Positions 27,358 through 36,858 of a stretch of DNA of 61,770 bases are shown here, piece after piece; positions within the stretch are counted from its first letter, which is position 1; each line of letters opens with the position of its first letter. The notes under the pieces were generated by a model. That model was not told the DNA's origin and searched no databases. It saw only the letters and a list, made by a program, of their open reading frames with translations. The stretch is from Bacteroidia bacterium (GTDB lineage: Bacteria > Bacteroidota > Bacteroidia > NS11-12g > UBA9320), in NCBI GenBank assembly GCA_028247315.1, contig JAOKFZ010000009.1, positions 1 to 61,770 on the forward strand, in the 5' to 3' direction. The translations under genes and the position numbers were made by a program.

Positions 27358-28238
27358 AATGCTTTTAGTGCTTCTTTAAGGTTAATGTATTTTTGCATAT
27401 TCAATTTTTTGAGCTTGGGTGAAGTTACTCTGTAGCTGTTGAGCAACGTGGCAGATGCCTCTCCCAAAATTAGCTTGAGTATAAAGCCGGGTACATTAGG
27501 CAAAAAAGCCATAGCTCCTTCGTTTTGTGCTATCTTACTTACAAAGTCATTCATCTGGAAAGGCTCTGTGCCCACAGGATTGTATACTCCTGCTGGTACT
27601 ATATTGGTGAATATTCCTTCTATGAGTTGTGCAAACTCCTCTTGGTGCGTGTAGGCTGCCCACATTTTGCCATTCCCAAAAGCAGATGCTACGTAATAGC
27701 GTGATAATTTGCTCAAGGTTGCGTAAACACCGCCTGCTTTGCTAAGGTATAGAGCGATACGGAGCGTACTCTTTTTACCTTGCTCCAAGTGGTCTGATGC
27801 TTTTTCCCAATCTACGCACAATTGTGCCATGAAATCTATACCAGAAGGAGATTCTTCTGTGAGCAAAGTATCCCCACTATCTCCATAGTAGCCCATGGCA
27901 CTACCTTGTATGAAATGTTGAATAGGTACTTCGTTCTGGTTAATGGAATCCACCAGAAATTTTGTGCTAAGTATACGAGAATCGCGTAGTTCTTTTTTAC
28001 GTTTGGTTGTCCATCTGCCACCTATGATGGAACTACCTGTTAGGTTAATAACGTAGACTGTATCCACAAAAGCCGTTAGATCTATGGTTTTAGTAGCAAT
28101 ATCCCAGTGATAAATACCCTTAGTTTTATCCGTAGGCTTTCTACTCAGTATTTTTATACCATATCCGTTGGTTTTTAAGTAGTTGCTAACTTCTGTACCT
28201 ATTAGTCCTGAACCGCCTGCTATTAGTACGTTTTTCAT
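27354..28238 (-). CDS. TIGR01777 family NAD(P)-binding epimerase-like protein
   Basis: A 294-residue extended short-chain dehydrogenase. The Rossmann loop is MKNVLIAGGSGLIGTEVSNYL. Family marks are VINLTGSSIIGGRW, the GSAMGYYGDSGD active-site region with YYG, and the C-terminal end VTSPKLKKLNMQ. The function of TIGR01777 proteins is not firmly known; a plant member affects chloroplast division. The start at 28238 fits the family; the 30 codons upstream are not conserved. It is translationally coupled (ATGA) to the photolyase gene downstream, so it may be light- or UV-related. Confidence 0.9.
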   Translation of the reverse strand: MKNVLIAGGSGLIGTEVSNYLKTNGYGIKILSRKPTDKTKGIYHWDIATKTIDLTAFVDTVYVINLTGSSIIGGRWTTKRKKELRDSRILSTKFLVDSINQNEVPIQHFIQGSAMGYYGDSGDTLLTEESPSGIDFMAQLCVDWEKASDHLEQGKKSTLRIALYLSKAGGVYATLSKLSRYYVASAFGNGKMWAAYTHQEEFAQLIEGIFTNIVPAGVYNPVGTEPFQMNDFVSKIAQNEGAMAFLPNVPGFILKLILGEASATLLNSYRVTSPKLKKLNMQKYINLKEALKAL

Positions 28239-28378
28239 TGTAAATGAAACGCTTGAAGATGTTAATAGTTTCATACGTAAGAAAAGGAGGTACTCATTGC
28301 TTTTCTTAAGACACTTACGGATTGACACTTTGTGTCAGATTCTAAATTTTCAAATCCTTTTAATTAGTAAAAAAGACA

Positions 28379-28386
28379 CACCTTTG
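28379..28386 (+). promoter_or_regulatory. Putative -7 box for the thioesterase gene
   Basis: CACCTTTG (one mismatch to TAnnTTTG) ends four bases before the GTG at 28391. Confidence 0.4.
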
Positions 28387-28390
28387 TGGT

Positions 28391-28804
28391 GTGAACGGTA
28401 CAACCTTACAGATACGTGGATACCATTGTGACGCTTATGGCCATGTGAATAATGCCCGCTACTTAGAACTCCTAGAAGAGGCTAGGTGGACATTCCTAGA
28501 ACCTGCTCTCAAGGAAAAATTTTTTGATACACGAAACCTTCTATTTGTGGTGGTCAACATAAATATATCCTACAAGAAGCCACTGGTTCCTGCACAAGTT
28601 GTGGACATAGAAATTACGAACGTGACTTACAAAAATAAGAGTATGGTGGTACGCCAAATTATTTCTGATAAACGTACTAGAGAGTTGGCTTCTGAGGCTA
28701 TGGTAACTTTTGTGCTGCTCAATAGCCAGACAGGCAAGCCAGAGACTATTACTCCAGAGATAATAGCCAAGTTTGATGAATTAACAGAAATGAGAAATGA
28801 TTAG
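28391..28804 (+). CDS. Acyl-CoA thioesterase of the 4HBT (hot-dog) family
   Basis: A 137-residue hot-dog-fold protein. The catalytic segment YHCDAYGHVNNARYLELLEEAR contains the Asp and His-Val-Asn pattern of the FadM/YbgC branch. Later strands are VVVNINISYKKPLVPAQVVDIEI and SEAMVTFVLLN. Such enzymes hydrolyse acyl-CoA thioesters. The start is GTG at 28391; no ATG is available upstream. It overlaps the acyltransferase gene downstream by eight bases, which suggests that the two act on related lipid intermediates. Confidence 0.88.
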   Translation: MNGTTLQIRGYHCDAYGHVNNARYLELLEEARWTFLEPALKEKFFDTRNLLFVVVNINISYKKPLVPAQVVDIEITNVTYKNKSMVVRQIISDKRTRELASEAMVTFVLLNSQTGKPETITPEIIAKFDELTEMRND

Positions 28805-29351
28805 TCGCATTTCACGTTGGTTGTTCGAAGATATATGGGGTTGGAGCATAACAGGGCCAATTCCTACCATACCCAAGTATCTAATCGTAGTAGCTCCACA
28901 TACAAGTAATTGGGACTTTCTGATTGGCGTATTGTTCAGGAGATACACTAAGGGTTTTGATCCAAAATATTTGGCTAAAAAGGAACTTTTTGTATGGCCT
29001 ATAGGTTACTTTTTTAGAGCATTGGGCGGTTTTCCTGTGGAACGCAGTAAGAACACCAATTTTGTAAATTCGCTGGTAAATGTATACACTAAGGAAGAAA
29101 AATTTGTGACCACGATTACCCCGGAGGGTACACGAAATTATAGCCAAAAATGGAAGACAGGTTTCTACCATGTAGCCAAGAATGCAAATATTCCGATAGT
29201 ACGTGTTGCTTTCGATTACGCTACTATGCATGTGGTCTTTGATGAACCGTATGTTATTACAAAAGGAGTAGAGGATACCGTAGACGAATTTAAACAGTAT
29301 TTTAGTCAGTATACAGGGAAGAATCCTGAAAACGGTGTGAAATGGCCATAG
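28797..29351 (+). CDS. PlsC-like 1-acylglycerol-3-phosphate acyltransferase family protein
   Basis: A 184-residue acyltransferase. The catalytic HX4D motif is HTSNWD, then GYFFRALGGFPVERS and the glycerol-phosphate-binding TITPEGTRN. No long N-terminal membrane helix is visible, so it is a short form related to the small Bacteroidota enzymes of this family. Members transfer acyl chains to lysophosphatidate or to amino-lipid precursors. Its eight-base overlap with the thioesterase gene implies coupled expression. The exact acceptor is unknown. Confidence 0.87.
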   Translation: MISRISRWLFEDIWGWSITGPIPTIPKYLIVVAPHTSNWDFLIGVLFRRYTKGFDPKYLAKKELFVWPIGYFFRALGGFPVERSKNTNFVNSLVNVYTKEEKFVTTITPEGTRNYSQKWKTGFYHVAKNANIPIVRVAFDYATMHVVFDEPYVITKGVEDTVDEFKQYFSQYTGKNPENGVKWP

Positions 29352-29360
29352 TCAAGATCG

Positions 29361-29383
29361 GAATGCTTAACATGTAAGCATTC
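29361..29383 (+). terminator. Possible terminator after the acyltransferase gene
   Basis: A perfect 9-bp stem GAATGCTTA/TAAGCATTC with a five-base loop lies nine bases after the stop at 29351. Only TT follows directly, so termination would be weak. Confidence 0.4.
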
Positions 29384-29559
29384 TTCAATAATAAGTGGGA
29401 TAGTTTGGCATGAGATAGTGCCGCTAGTCAAAAGCCACGCATGATTATTGGTAGGGACAATCTTATCATTTGCCCTGCACCCGTACAAATGCATTTTGTC
29501 CAAATCAATGTGAACATTAATTGTGCTAAAGTTTTAATATTGCCCCATACAATAAAACG

Positions 29560-30162
29560 ATGTGGTTTAGTTTTTCGACAAATTTTTTAATTTTCATTAC
29601 TGCAGTAATACTCTATTTTTTTTACGATAAAGGCTTGGTTTCTTTATACTACAAAGCTTTTGTGGTATTCACAGGTATTGCTGCTCTCGTGGCAGGCTTT
29701 GGTCATTTGCCTGTTTCTGAGCCTTCTGTGGGTCTAAACATACTCTACGTTAGTAGAGTGATTAATTTTATATCTGTTTATTGTTTCATACACGGTACTT
29801 TGCTGTCTTTCAATTATCTGCAACACAAAAATTACATGGGTATTCAAGTATCTGTATTTGTTGGTTTTGTGGTTTGGCTTACGGTGCACAATGTTTTTAC
29901 TCCAGTTATTGTATACAGTATTTTAGGTTTAATAGTCGTCGGAGTTACGAGTTATCTGCTCAATTATAAAGCCCATACAGAGGCTGCAATCCGTGTTCTT
30001 AGCGGAGTGTCTATCTTAGCTGTATCTGCGATTGTATTCAGTATTTTTAAGTCTGACGATAATACCATAGCTGCGGATATAGGTCATGTTTTGGTGTCAA
30101 TAGCACTCGTCGTGTTAATGGCTGGTTTTAATAAATTAAATAAAAATGAAATTGCGAAATAA
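29560..30162 (+). CDS. Hypothetical multi-pass membrane protein
   Basis: A 200-residue, very hydrophobic protein with seven likely membrane segments, including NFLIFITAVILYFF, AFVVFTGIAALVAGF, VINFISVYCFIHGTL and a last segment VLVSIALVVLMAGF. GHLPVSEP and a conserved-looking His (GFGHLP) lie after the second segment and AADIGH before the last, a pattern like ceramidase-type or DUF6962-type membrane proteins. I cannot confirm any family. It overlaps the start of the M28 peptidase gene by 17 bases, so the two are likely co-expressed. A TAATATTG sequence lies about 16 bases before the ATG. Confidence 0.65.
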   Translation: MWFSFSTNFLIFITAVILYFFYDKGLVSLYYKAFVVFTGIAALVAGFGHLPVSEPSVGLNILYVSRVINFISVYCFIHGTLLSFNYLQHKNYMGIQVSVFVGFVVWLTVHNVFTPVIVYSILGLIVVGVTSYLLNYKAHTEAAIRVLSGVSILAVSAIVFSIFKSDDNTIAADIGHVLVSIALVVLMAGFNKLNKNEIAK

Positions 30163-31579
30163 TTGGATAATCCTCTTGGTCGGATTTACGCACGTGGCTA
30201 GTGCTCAAGTAGAGGTGTTGGGTGAACGAGAGAAAACCTATGATACGGTTGATTCACTTGTGGTCCGTTCGGTATTTGACGAGGCACTTATCAACGGCAA
30301 AAGCTATAATCAGCTCAACTATTTGTGTAAAGTTATTGGTAAACGGATAACCGGGAGTCAGCAAGCAGAAGATGCCCTAGAGTGGGCACAGAAGGAAGTA
30401 GAAAGATATGGTACAGACCGAGTTTATATGCAAAGTGTAGAAGCGGAACACTGGATACGCGGAGATAAAGAAAGGGTCAGTATTGATGGAGATAGGGGCA
30501 TTTCGCTAAAGTCTTGTGCATTGGGTGGTTCTGTAAGTACAAATGGACCGCTGCAAGCTCAGGTAATAGAAGTGAAAGGTATGGAAGACCTCAAGAACTA
30601 TAACGTGGGAGACATTAAAGGCAAAATTGTCTTCTACAATGAGCCAATGGACAAAAAGAAAATTAACACTTTTGAAGCCTATGGGGCATGTGTATCACAA
30701 CGCTACAGCGGTGCGTCAGAAGCAGCAAAATATGGTGCGGTTGGTGTACTGGTGCGTTCTCTGACTACACTTACAGACGACTTTCCACATACAGGTAGTA
30801 TGGGCTACACTTCTGGAACAAGTAAGATTCCTGCAGCTTCCATAAGTACAAGGGACGCAGATATACTAAGTCAATATATAGCAGATAGCGGTACAGCTAA
30901 CATTACTATGAACTTCAACTGCTATACGGCGGAAAATCCCGTAACTACCCATAATCTTATCGCAGAGATAACCGGTAGTGAGAATCCGGAACAGATCATT
31001 GTTTTTGGTGCACATATAGATAGCTGGGATAAGGGAGAAGGTGCTCACGACGATGGAGCGGGAACTGTTCAATGTATGGAAGTGCTCAGACTCTTTAGAG
31101 AAGTAGGCATTCGTCCGCGTAACACGATTCGCATGGTTCTGTATATGAACGAGGAAAATGGCAATAGGGGAGGAAAGACGTATGCTCATAGAGCAAAGCT
31201 GGCCAATGAGTCTCACATCTGTGCCATAGAGAGTGATAGAGGAGGTTTTAGCCCTAGGGGCTTTAGTATAGATGCCACGTCAGATCAAGTAGCACATGTG
31301 GCTAGTTGGGAAGGCTTATTAGAAGAGTACGGGTTGCATTTTTTTAAAAAAGGATACAGCGGTGTAGACATAGGACCGCTTAAAAACAAAGAAAATCAGG
31401 TAGATAGCAACCTGTTTTTGATGGGACTTTATCCTGATCCACAACGGTATTTTGACTACCACCATTCCGATGACGATGTCTTTGAAAACGTGAATCAACG
31501 TGAGCTAGAACTGGGCGGTGCAAGTATGGCTACTATGGTTTACTTGGTAGACAAGTATTGGTATTTGTTTAGCAGATAG
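30146..31579 (+). CDS. Secreted M28 family zinc aminopeptidase with PA-like domain
   Basis: A 477-residue secreted peptidase. Signal peptide ends VASAQ. An N-terminal region holds a protease-associated-like insertion (about residues 120-260, including AAKYGAVGVLVRSLT). The catalytic M28 domain has the metal ligands in order: VFGAHIDSWD (His), AHDDGAGTVQCMEVL (Asp), NEENGNRGG (catalytic and metal Glu), ESDRGGFSP (Glu/Asp) and DYHHSDDD (His). All five are present, so it should be active. These enzymes remove N-terminal residues from peptides in the periplasm or outside the cell. It starts inside the end of the membrane-protein gene and is followed 12 bases later by an outer-membrane protein gene. 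Confidence 0.92.
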   Translation: MKLRNNWIILLVGFTHVASAQVEVLGEREKTYDTVDSLVVRSVFDEALINGKSYNQLNYLCKVIGKRITGSQQAEDALEWAQKEVERYGTDRVYMQSVEAEHWIRGDKERVSIDGDRGISLKSCALGGSVSTNGPLQAQVIEVKGMEDLKNYNVGDIKGKIVFYNEPMDKKKINTFEAYGACVSQRYSGASEAAKYGAVGVLVRSLTTLTDDFPHTGSMGYTSGTSKIPAASISTRDADILSQYIADSGTANITMNFNCYTAENPVTTHNLIAEITGSENPEQIIVFGAHIDSWDKGEGAHDDGAGTVQCMEVLRLFREVGIRPRNTIRMVLYMNEENGNRGGKTYAHRAKLANESHICAIESDRGGFSPRGFSIDATSDQVAHVASWEGLLEEYGLHFFKKGYSGVDIGPLKNKENQVDSNLFLMGLYPDPQRYFDYHHSDDDVFENVNQRELELGGASMATMVYLVDKYWYLFSR

Positions 31580-31591
31580 TATCTTTCGCCT

Positions 31592-32335
31592 ATGAAAAAA
31601 CTCATTTTTCTCAGTATCCTGTTGTACAGTGGTAGTGCATTTGCTCAGTTAAGTGTAAATCACTTGGGGCTTAATTTTAATTTTAACGTAGGTTATAGAG
31701 CACCCAATCGACTAATAAAAGAATTTTATTCTATACCAGGAGTAAACGTATCCTCTTCGATAAAGAATGTTTCTGTAAATCGGGTTTTTAGCGACTACAA
31801 AGTTGGTTTTAATACGACCAAGTATCGCTTTTTACAATTTGAAGGGAACGTATTGCAAGGGATAGAGTTTATTAACTACTATGATTCAGACGGTAATTTC
31901 AATAGTAATACACCCTTAACTAGTATATCTACTGCTATCGAGAGCTCGTTAATAGGATTACGTACTATGACAAAGGCTTCTACAGACTTGGAACGCAGAT
32001 TTATCTTTAATTTTGGATTGGGAATTGAAGGGCTTTTGGCTTATGACTTGACAAAAGAAGGATATACGACTGAATGGACGAGTTCGAATTTTGGGTCTGA
32101 TAGTGAACGTACCTTTCTGGAGTCTACAGCCATCAAAAATTATGGGAGTGTGAATCTCGTTCAGCAAGCTGGGATGTCCTTCAGACTAGGAAAAGATGAG
32201 ACGAAGTATCCGTTTAATAAAGTATTGATTGAGGTCAACTTTCAGATAGTCAGCAACTTTACCATTGCGGGAGCAGATGTGTACCGATACAGAACTAGTG
32301 GAGGTGTTTTTGGGCTTACTTACGAGTTTAGGTAA
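31592..32335 (+). CDS. Outer-membrane beta-barrel-like hypothetical protein
   Basis: A 247-residue protein with a signal peptide (MKKLIFLSILLYSGSAFAQ). It shows repeated amphipathic strands (LGLNFNFNVGYRAP, FRFLQFEGNV-like segment, RFIFNFGLGIEGLLAYD, NKVLIEVNFQIVSNFTIAG) and ends in an aromatic strand GGVFGLTYEFR, which fits a small outer-membrane barrel. No family is recognised. A TATCTTTC sequence four bases before the ATG could be its own promoter, although it lies only 12 bases after the M28 gene. Confidence 0.6.
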   Translation: MKKLIFLSILLYSGSAFAQLSVNHLGLNFNFNVGYRAPNRLIKEFYSIPGVNVSSSIKNVSVNRVFSDYKVGFNTTKYRFLQFEGNVLQGIEFINYYDSDGNFNSNTPLTSISTAIESSLIGLRTMTKASTDLERRFIFNFGLGIEGLLAYDLTKEGYTTEWTSSNFGSDSERTFLESTAIKNYGSVNLVQQAGMSFRLGKDETKYPFNKVLIEVNFQIVSNFTIAGADVYRYRTSGGVFGLTYEFR

Positions 32336-32472
32336 AACCTATAAGATAATTTCTCTGCGATGGTACAACATACATATAGCCTACGGCCAGCGATAGAACT
32401 GTAGTATCTGAGTATAAAAATAAGAGAGATATTATTTTCTGCATCAATACCATCTTAACGAGAAAACCATAT

Positions 32473-35400
32473 TTAATTTTTTGGTTCTAGTTTACTTAAG
32501 AAATTAGCTACGGTACGCGGACTTGCTGAACGTATTCTGAATTTTCCTTTATTCATCTTGGGCCCTTTTTCTTTTAGTATGTCATTGAACTCTTTGTCTG
32601 TACTTGTTACTGTTACACTACCCAAGTAATAATCTATAAAGAACCAGTCATACTTGCTTACTTCTAAGTATATGGTGTATCTCGTAGAGCTTCTTCGCTT
32701 GGTTATAGCTATACGTGAGTCTATTTGTTTATTAATTTGCTTACCATTTATAGTGGCTACATGTATGGGTTCGTAACTCAGAAATTGTCGTTTGATAGGA
32801 GAATAGTGTAAGCTAACATTACTAAAGAACATATTGCGATTCAAGTCTCCTTGTGGTTTTAGCTCGCCAGTAGCATCTACATCTGATAGTGCTTTATTGA
32901 GCTCCTTATCATCTAGGTATTCTGCCATAGCTTTTTCAACCATTTCTGTATTATTTTCGGCTAATTCATTGTCGTTTTCACTCATTACTGCTGCTATTCT
33001 GTTGTAGCACTCTTCTGGTAGTCTAAGATTAAGAGCTAGGATACTGCTTATAACAAAACTAGAATCTGTTGGCAGCTTACGCAAATTACCTGCCATTAAG
33101 CCATTGAAATTTTCGTCTTTGCCCAGTCCGAATTCTATTTTACCCTCGCTATATACTTCTTGGGTAGCATCGTTGTAGGAGAGGTAGTTGCCTCTTAATC
33201 CATTTTCGAGCAATTTTGTACTATCTCCTACATAGAAAGTAGTATTGGTCTCATCGTAGTAAAAAATACCGCTGTCATTGGTCAATTCCATGTCTGCGTA
33301 ACTACGCTTAAAATTGAACATGGTAGGGTAAATGTGCACACTATCATTGGCCACGCTTATGGCTGCGTACATGTTACGTCTGTCTTCGTTGAGAATTTCT
33401 GTAGCAGGTATTAGTACGTTCTGAGGATCTGGTTGCCCTTTATATCGAAACCAAGCACTCGGGTAATCTTTTAAGCTATGCATTGGTTTTACGTATCCAT
33501 TGAAGACTACGTCTTCTTCGTGACTGTGTATTTCTGTATTCCCTTTGTACCCAATCTTTGGACTTAATTCAAACCCTGTACTATCAGATACATAACCACT
33601 TATGATAAGTGTGGTGTCGCCTTTTCCCTTTACACGTATTTTGTTGAATTGGAGTATTTGATCTGTAGCATACTTGTCTTTGAATTTATATGAACCGTTT
33701 CCTGCCAGTGAATACCTCCCTAATACAACCAAGCGTGCGTCAAATAATTGGTGATACTTGTTCGTTCTATTCGACAATAGTTCACTCTGTAGCAAGGGTT
33801 GCATATCAGCATCTTCTCGTATCTCAACTGTTTCCTCATTTGGGAATACTCTACTGTCCGCTACATCTATGTAAGGAACGTTTTCTGCGTATATAATACC
33901 AAGTTTCATGTCAAACAAAGCTTTGGTGCTCTCAAAGCGTAAACCTTGTTGCTCATACTTAGTGCTTACAAAGTATGATTTCTCTTTGCTTAAGAGTGGT
34001 CCCTTGTTTAGCTCAATTGTTTGTGCATTCATATCCCACTTGTACTCATCCATAGTACTTGCGTATGAGTTGAAAGGGAAACCGGTTAGCTTACCTTTTT
34101 CGTTTTGTTTAAAATCGCCTATACGTGCAGTGAAATCTACATCAGACTTCATATTGCTAGACGAAAATGCGATTTTGTCAGCTGTAATAGCACCGATCTC
34201 TATAACAGAAACCTCTGCTCTCACTCGGTTAGGTCTATATTTCATATCTGAAGATGTAAACTTGGTATTGTCCCAGGTTAGTTGTCCTTCACCCGCTATT
34301 TCTTTACTTGTTTGAATGAGTGCACCTGTGAATTTTTGTTTGTCTCTCAAGACATTCACGCTATGACCATTTGTATTGATGAACATAGAGTCTTTATTTG
34401 GCAACCATTTGGTAAGTACGTCTTTGGCAAATATGTTTGGATATTTTTCGTTCTCATTTACACTGTACGATTGGGCAATCGCTGTAGTGAATTCTGGCGT
34501 CATAAGTATGTCTTCAGAGGTTACTACCGCACCTTGAAAATCGATGCTTCCTTTCGCTGTAAATCCTTCTTCACTCAATTTAACAGCTATATCGCCCGAT
34601 CCTTTTCCTTCATACATAGGATATTGAGTCATCGGCTTCTCAAAACCAAGGGAATAGTCATCCATTATTTTTGCTTCGTATCTAAAATCTGGGATAATGC
34701 CTGCTGAAACAAAAAGTCCAGGAAAACTCAACTCTGCCGTGGTGAAATTATCCATATTTTCCACCGTAAAAGGATCTACCTCAAAGCGAAATTTGTCCTT
34801 ATCATACGCTCCGTTGTGTATACTCTTCTTATCGTAGGCTATGATGGCTCCTTTTTTACTTGTAAATCTTGGATACTCTGGAAAACCTTCTAAACCTGAT
34901 TTATTTGTAGACTTATCTATCTCAAGAGTACCATTGATGTCTCGCAATACAGATTTTACGGCTACGAGTCTTGGTCCGCCTGTTAGATCTTTGGTAAAAA
35001 TCACCATCTTGTCTATTTTGTCACTAGAAATAGTAAAGTCGAAATAATCGAATTCGAAATTTTCACCATAAAAATCAAACTTACCAGCTGTGATCTTTCC
35101 ACCAAAAGACATTCTACGTTTATGCTTTAGAATAACTTGCTGCTCGTAAGGAAATGCATATACACTTTGGCTATCGCTAAAACGGAATGCACGTACACCT
35201 TCTATTACAAATGTGTTGTTTATGAGGTTTAGGAATGCATTTGACCGTGCAGATATTTGTGATGAAAAGCGTATTACGTCATAATCTACTAGTTTCAGGT
35301 GAGAAAGTACAGCGTGATCTAATTTTGTTCTTACCTTGATGGAGTCCGTGGATATATTGAAGTATAAGTAACCATTGTCTGCCAACTCAATGATTTGAGG

Positions 35401-36855
35401 TTTGAGATATATTTTCTTGCTACCCATCCATGCTGCGTATTCAGTAAATGTAAATTCACGCTTGCGGTTTGTTACAATAAATTTACGCATTTTGCTGAGT
35501 GGATGATACTTTAGCATACCATGCTGTAGTCTATCGTAGAGTATGTCCTTATAAAAATCTTTGGATTGAATGACTGCCTTGGCGTCTGTCCCAGTCATGT
35601 CAAATTCTATCTGAGGTAGATCAAGGTTCCAAATTACTCTATCAACGAAGATGTCTACTTGCTGGTCATTGTTAGATAATGGTGCTTGTTCTAGTCCATC
35701 GTCACCTCGGGTCATTAGTAGTATCTTTTTATCTAAGATCAGGTTGAAGTGTAGCTTTGGATGAAAAATAGTCCCACTATCTGTATATATAGTCACCTCG
35801 GTAGCTAGAGCAGTTATTCTGCCTTTTTTTAGACTGAAGTAGTCTGACTTGGCTACAACTCTCTTTTGGTTCTTGTAGGCAACGGTTACAGATGAGGGAT
35901 TACTAGGAGATCCGTTAGCTATAATCTCGGCACCTTTCATAGCGTAACCACCTCTAAAAGTGACTGTTCCGTCTAAATAAGAGCCTAGCTCCAAATTTGA
36001 GGTGAACGACGTAAACTGTGGGAACATAGAACCCTCTAGAATTACTTTTTCTATGTTGCTTGCACTTGAAGCACGGTCTCTGAAACTACCATAGAGTGGC
36101 TGTGCTAAGAAATCATCGTTGTAAAAAAGTACGCTATCAATACGAATCTCAGCAATTTCAAATCTTAGCTTGTATTTCCCTTCTATTTCTGCATATATAT
36201 TGTCTTTATTAAAACCAACGCGTTCCCAGGTTACTTTGCCATTTTTCCCTTCCCACTCATCTGTATCAAGATAGTAACTACCACTCGTATTGTATATCAC
36301 TATTTGATCTACCGAAGCCCTGCAGGTTAGATCGATATCCCTAAAAGCGATTTGTACTCTATTATTATTAAATAAGAAGCGGTAATTATCATCACTTGAA
36401 TACCATTTTTTGGTAGGCGATACATAGATGGTGTTATCCTTAAAGAGATTGCGAGAGGCGGTCATTAATGTGATAAAGGTTTTATTACCAGACTTCACAG
36501 CGGGTAGAAGTGATTTGGACCATGAGATGTACTTGGCTTCGTCAATAGAATCTTTAGCATAGAGCATGGTCTCCGTGAATAGTACGAAGAGAGGTATCTT
36601 CATATCATTCTGTAGCATTTCATTTGCTACGCTTATGATATTGCGTTGCTCTGGGTCTACAAACTTGGCAGAGTCCCACTTGGTCGTAAAAGTGTTCATG
36701 ATCTCTGCACCTTCTTTTGTATTATTCGAAGAGATATATTTGTTAAATTCTTGGATGAAAACCTCTGGCTTTCGTGAGAAAGAACGCGGTTGGCCAAAGG
36801 CGATTGCTGCAAGAGCAATTAGTCCGATAGAGAGTATAAATTTCTTAATTGCCAT
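32473..36855 (-). CDS. Very large secreted protein of unknown function (1460 residues)
   Basis: A single intact frame of 1460 codons with signal peptide MAIKKFILSIGLIALAAIAFGQ. After an alpha-helical ~130-residue N-terminal part, the bulk is made of short alternating beta strands with many repeats of a general pattern such as SFGGKITAGKFDFYGENFEF, VILEGSMFPQFTSF and GKGSGDIAVKLSEEGFTAKG. This resembles the stacked strand layout of LptA/OstA-like or TamB-like lipid-transport proteins, but I see no diagnostic motif. The C-terminal ~200 residues contain Glu/Asn-rich helices (NDNELAENNTEMVEKAM) and a final globular part. No T9SS signal or transmembrane helix is seen. It begins three bases after the end of prmA and is probably co-transcribed. 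Confidence 0.75.
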   Translation of the reverse strand: MAIKKFILSIGLIALAAIAFGQPRSFSRKPEVFIQEFNKYISSNNTKEGAEIMNTFTTKWDSAKFVDPEQRNIISVANEMLQNDMKIPLFVLFTETMLYAKDSIDEAKYISWSKSLLPAVKSGNKTFITLMTASRNLFKDNTIYVSPTKKWYSSDDNYRFLFNNNRVQIAFRDIDLTCRASVDQIVIYNTSGSYYLDTDEWEGKNGKVTWERVGFNKDNIYAEIEGKYKLRFEIAEIRIDSVLFYNDDFLAQPLYGSFRDRASSASNIEKVILEGSMFPQFTSFTSNLELGSYLDGTVTFRGGYAMKGAEIIANGSPSNPSSVTVAYKNQKRVVAKSDYFSLKKGRITALATEVTIYTDSGTIFHPKLHFNLILDKKILLMTRGDDGLEQAPLSNNDQQVDIFVDRVIWNLDLPQIEFDMTGTDAKAVIQSKDFYKDILYDRLQHGMLKYHPLSKMRKFIVTNRKREFTFTEYAAWMGSKKIYLKPQIIELADNGYLYFNISTDSIKVRTKLDHAVLSHLKLVDYDVIRFSSQISARSNAFLNLINNTFVIEGVRAFRFSDSQSVYAFPYEQQVILKHKRRMSFGGKITAGKFDFYGENFEFDYFDFTISSDKIDKMVIFTKDLTGGPRLVAVKSVLRDINGTLEIDKSTNKSGLEGFPEYPRFTSKKGAIIAYDKKSIHNGAYDKDKFRFEVDPFTVENMDNFTTAELSFPGLFVSAGIIPDFRYEAKIMDDYSLGFEKPMTQYPMYEGKGSGDIAVKLSEEGFTAKGSIDFQGAVVTSEDILMTPEFTTAIAQSYSVNENEKYPNIFAKDVLTKWLPNKDSMFINTNGHSVNVLRDKQKFTGALIQTSKEIAGEGQLTWDNTKFTSSDMKYRPNRVRAEVSVIEIGAITADKIAFSSSNMKSDVDFTARIGDFKQNEKGKLTGFPFNSYASTMDEYKWDMNAQTIELNKGPLLSKEKSYFVSTKYEQQGLRFESTKALFDMKLGIIYAENVPYIDVADSRVFPNEETVEIREDADMQPLLQSELLSNRTNKYHQLFDARLVVLGRYSLAGNGSYKFKDKYATDQILQFNKIRVKGKGDTTLIISGYVSDSTGFELSPKIGYKGNTEIHSHEEDVVFNGYVKPMHSLKDYPSAWFRYKGQPDPQNVLIPATEILNEDRRNMYAAISVANDSVHIYPTMFNFKRSYADMELTNDSGIFYYDETNTTFYVGDSTKLLENGLRGNYLSYNDATQEVYSEGKIEFGLGKDENFNGLMAGNLRKLPTDSSFVISSILALNLRLPEECYNRIAAVMSENDNELAENNTEMVEKAMAEYLDDKELNKALSDVDATGELKPQGDLNRNMFFSNVSLHYSPIKRQFLSYEPIHVATINGKQINKQIDSRIAITKRRSSTRYTIYLEVSKYDWFFIDYYLGSVTVTSTDKEFNDILKEKGPKMNKGKFRIRSASPRTVANFLSKLEPKN

Positions 36856-36858
36856 TTT

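Noticed and set aside
33690..34707. Several plus-strand frames of 68-141 codons opposite the 1460-residue protein
   Set aside because: All are antisense to one long continuous frame with a signal peptide and lack any recognisable motif.
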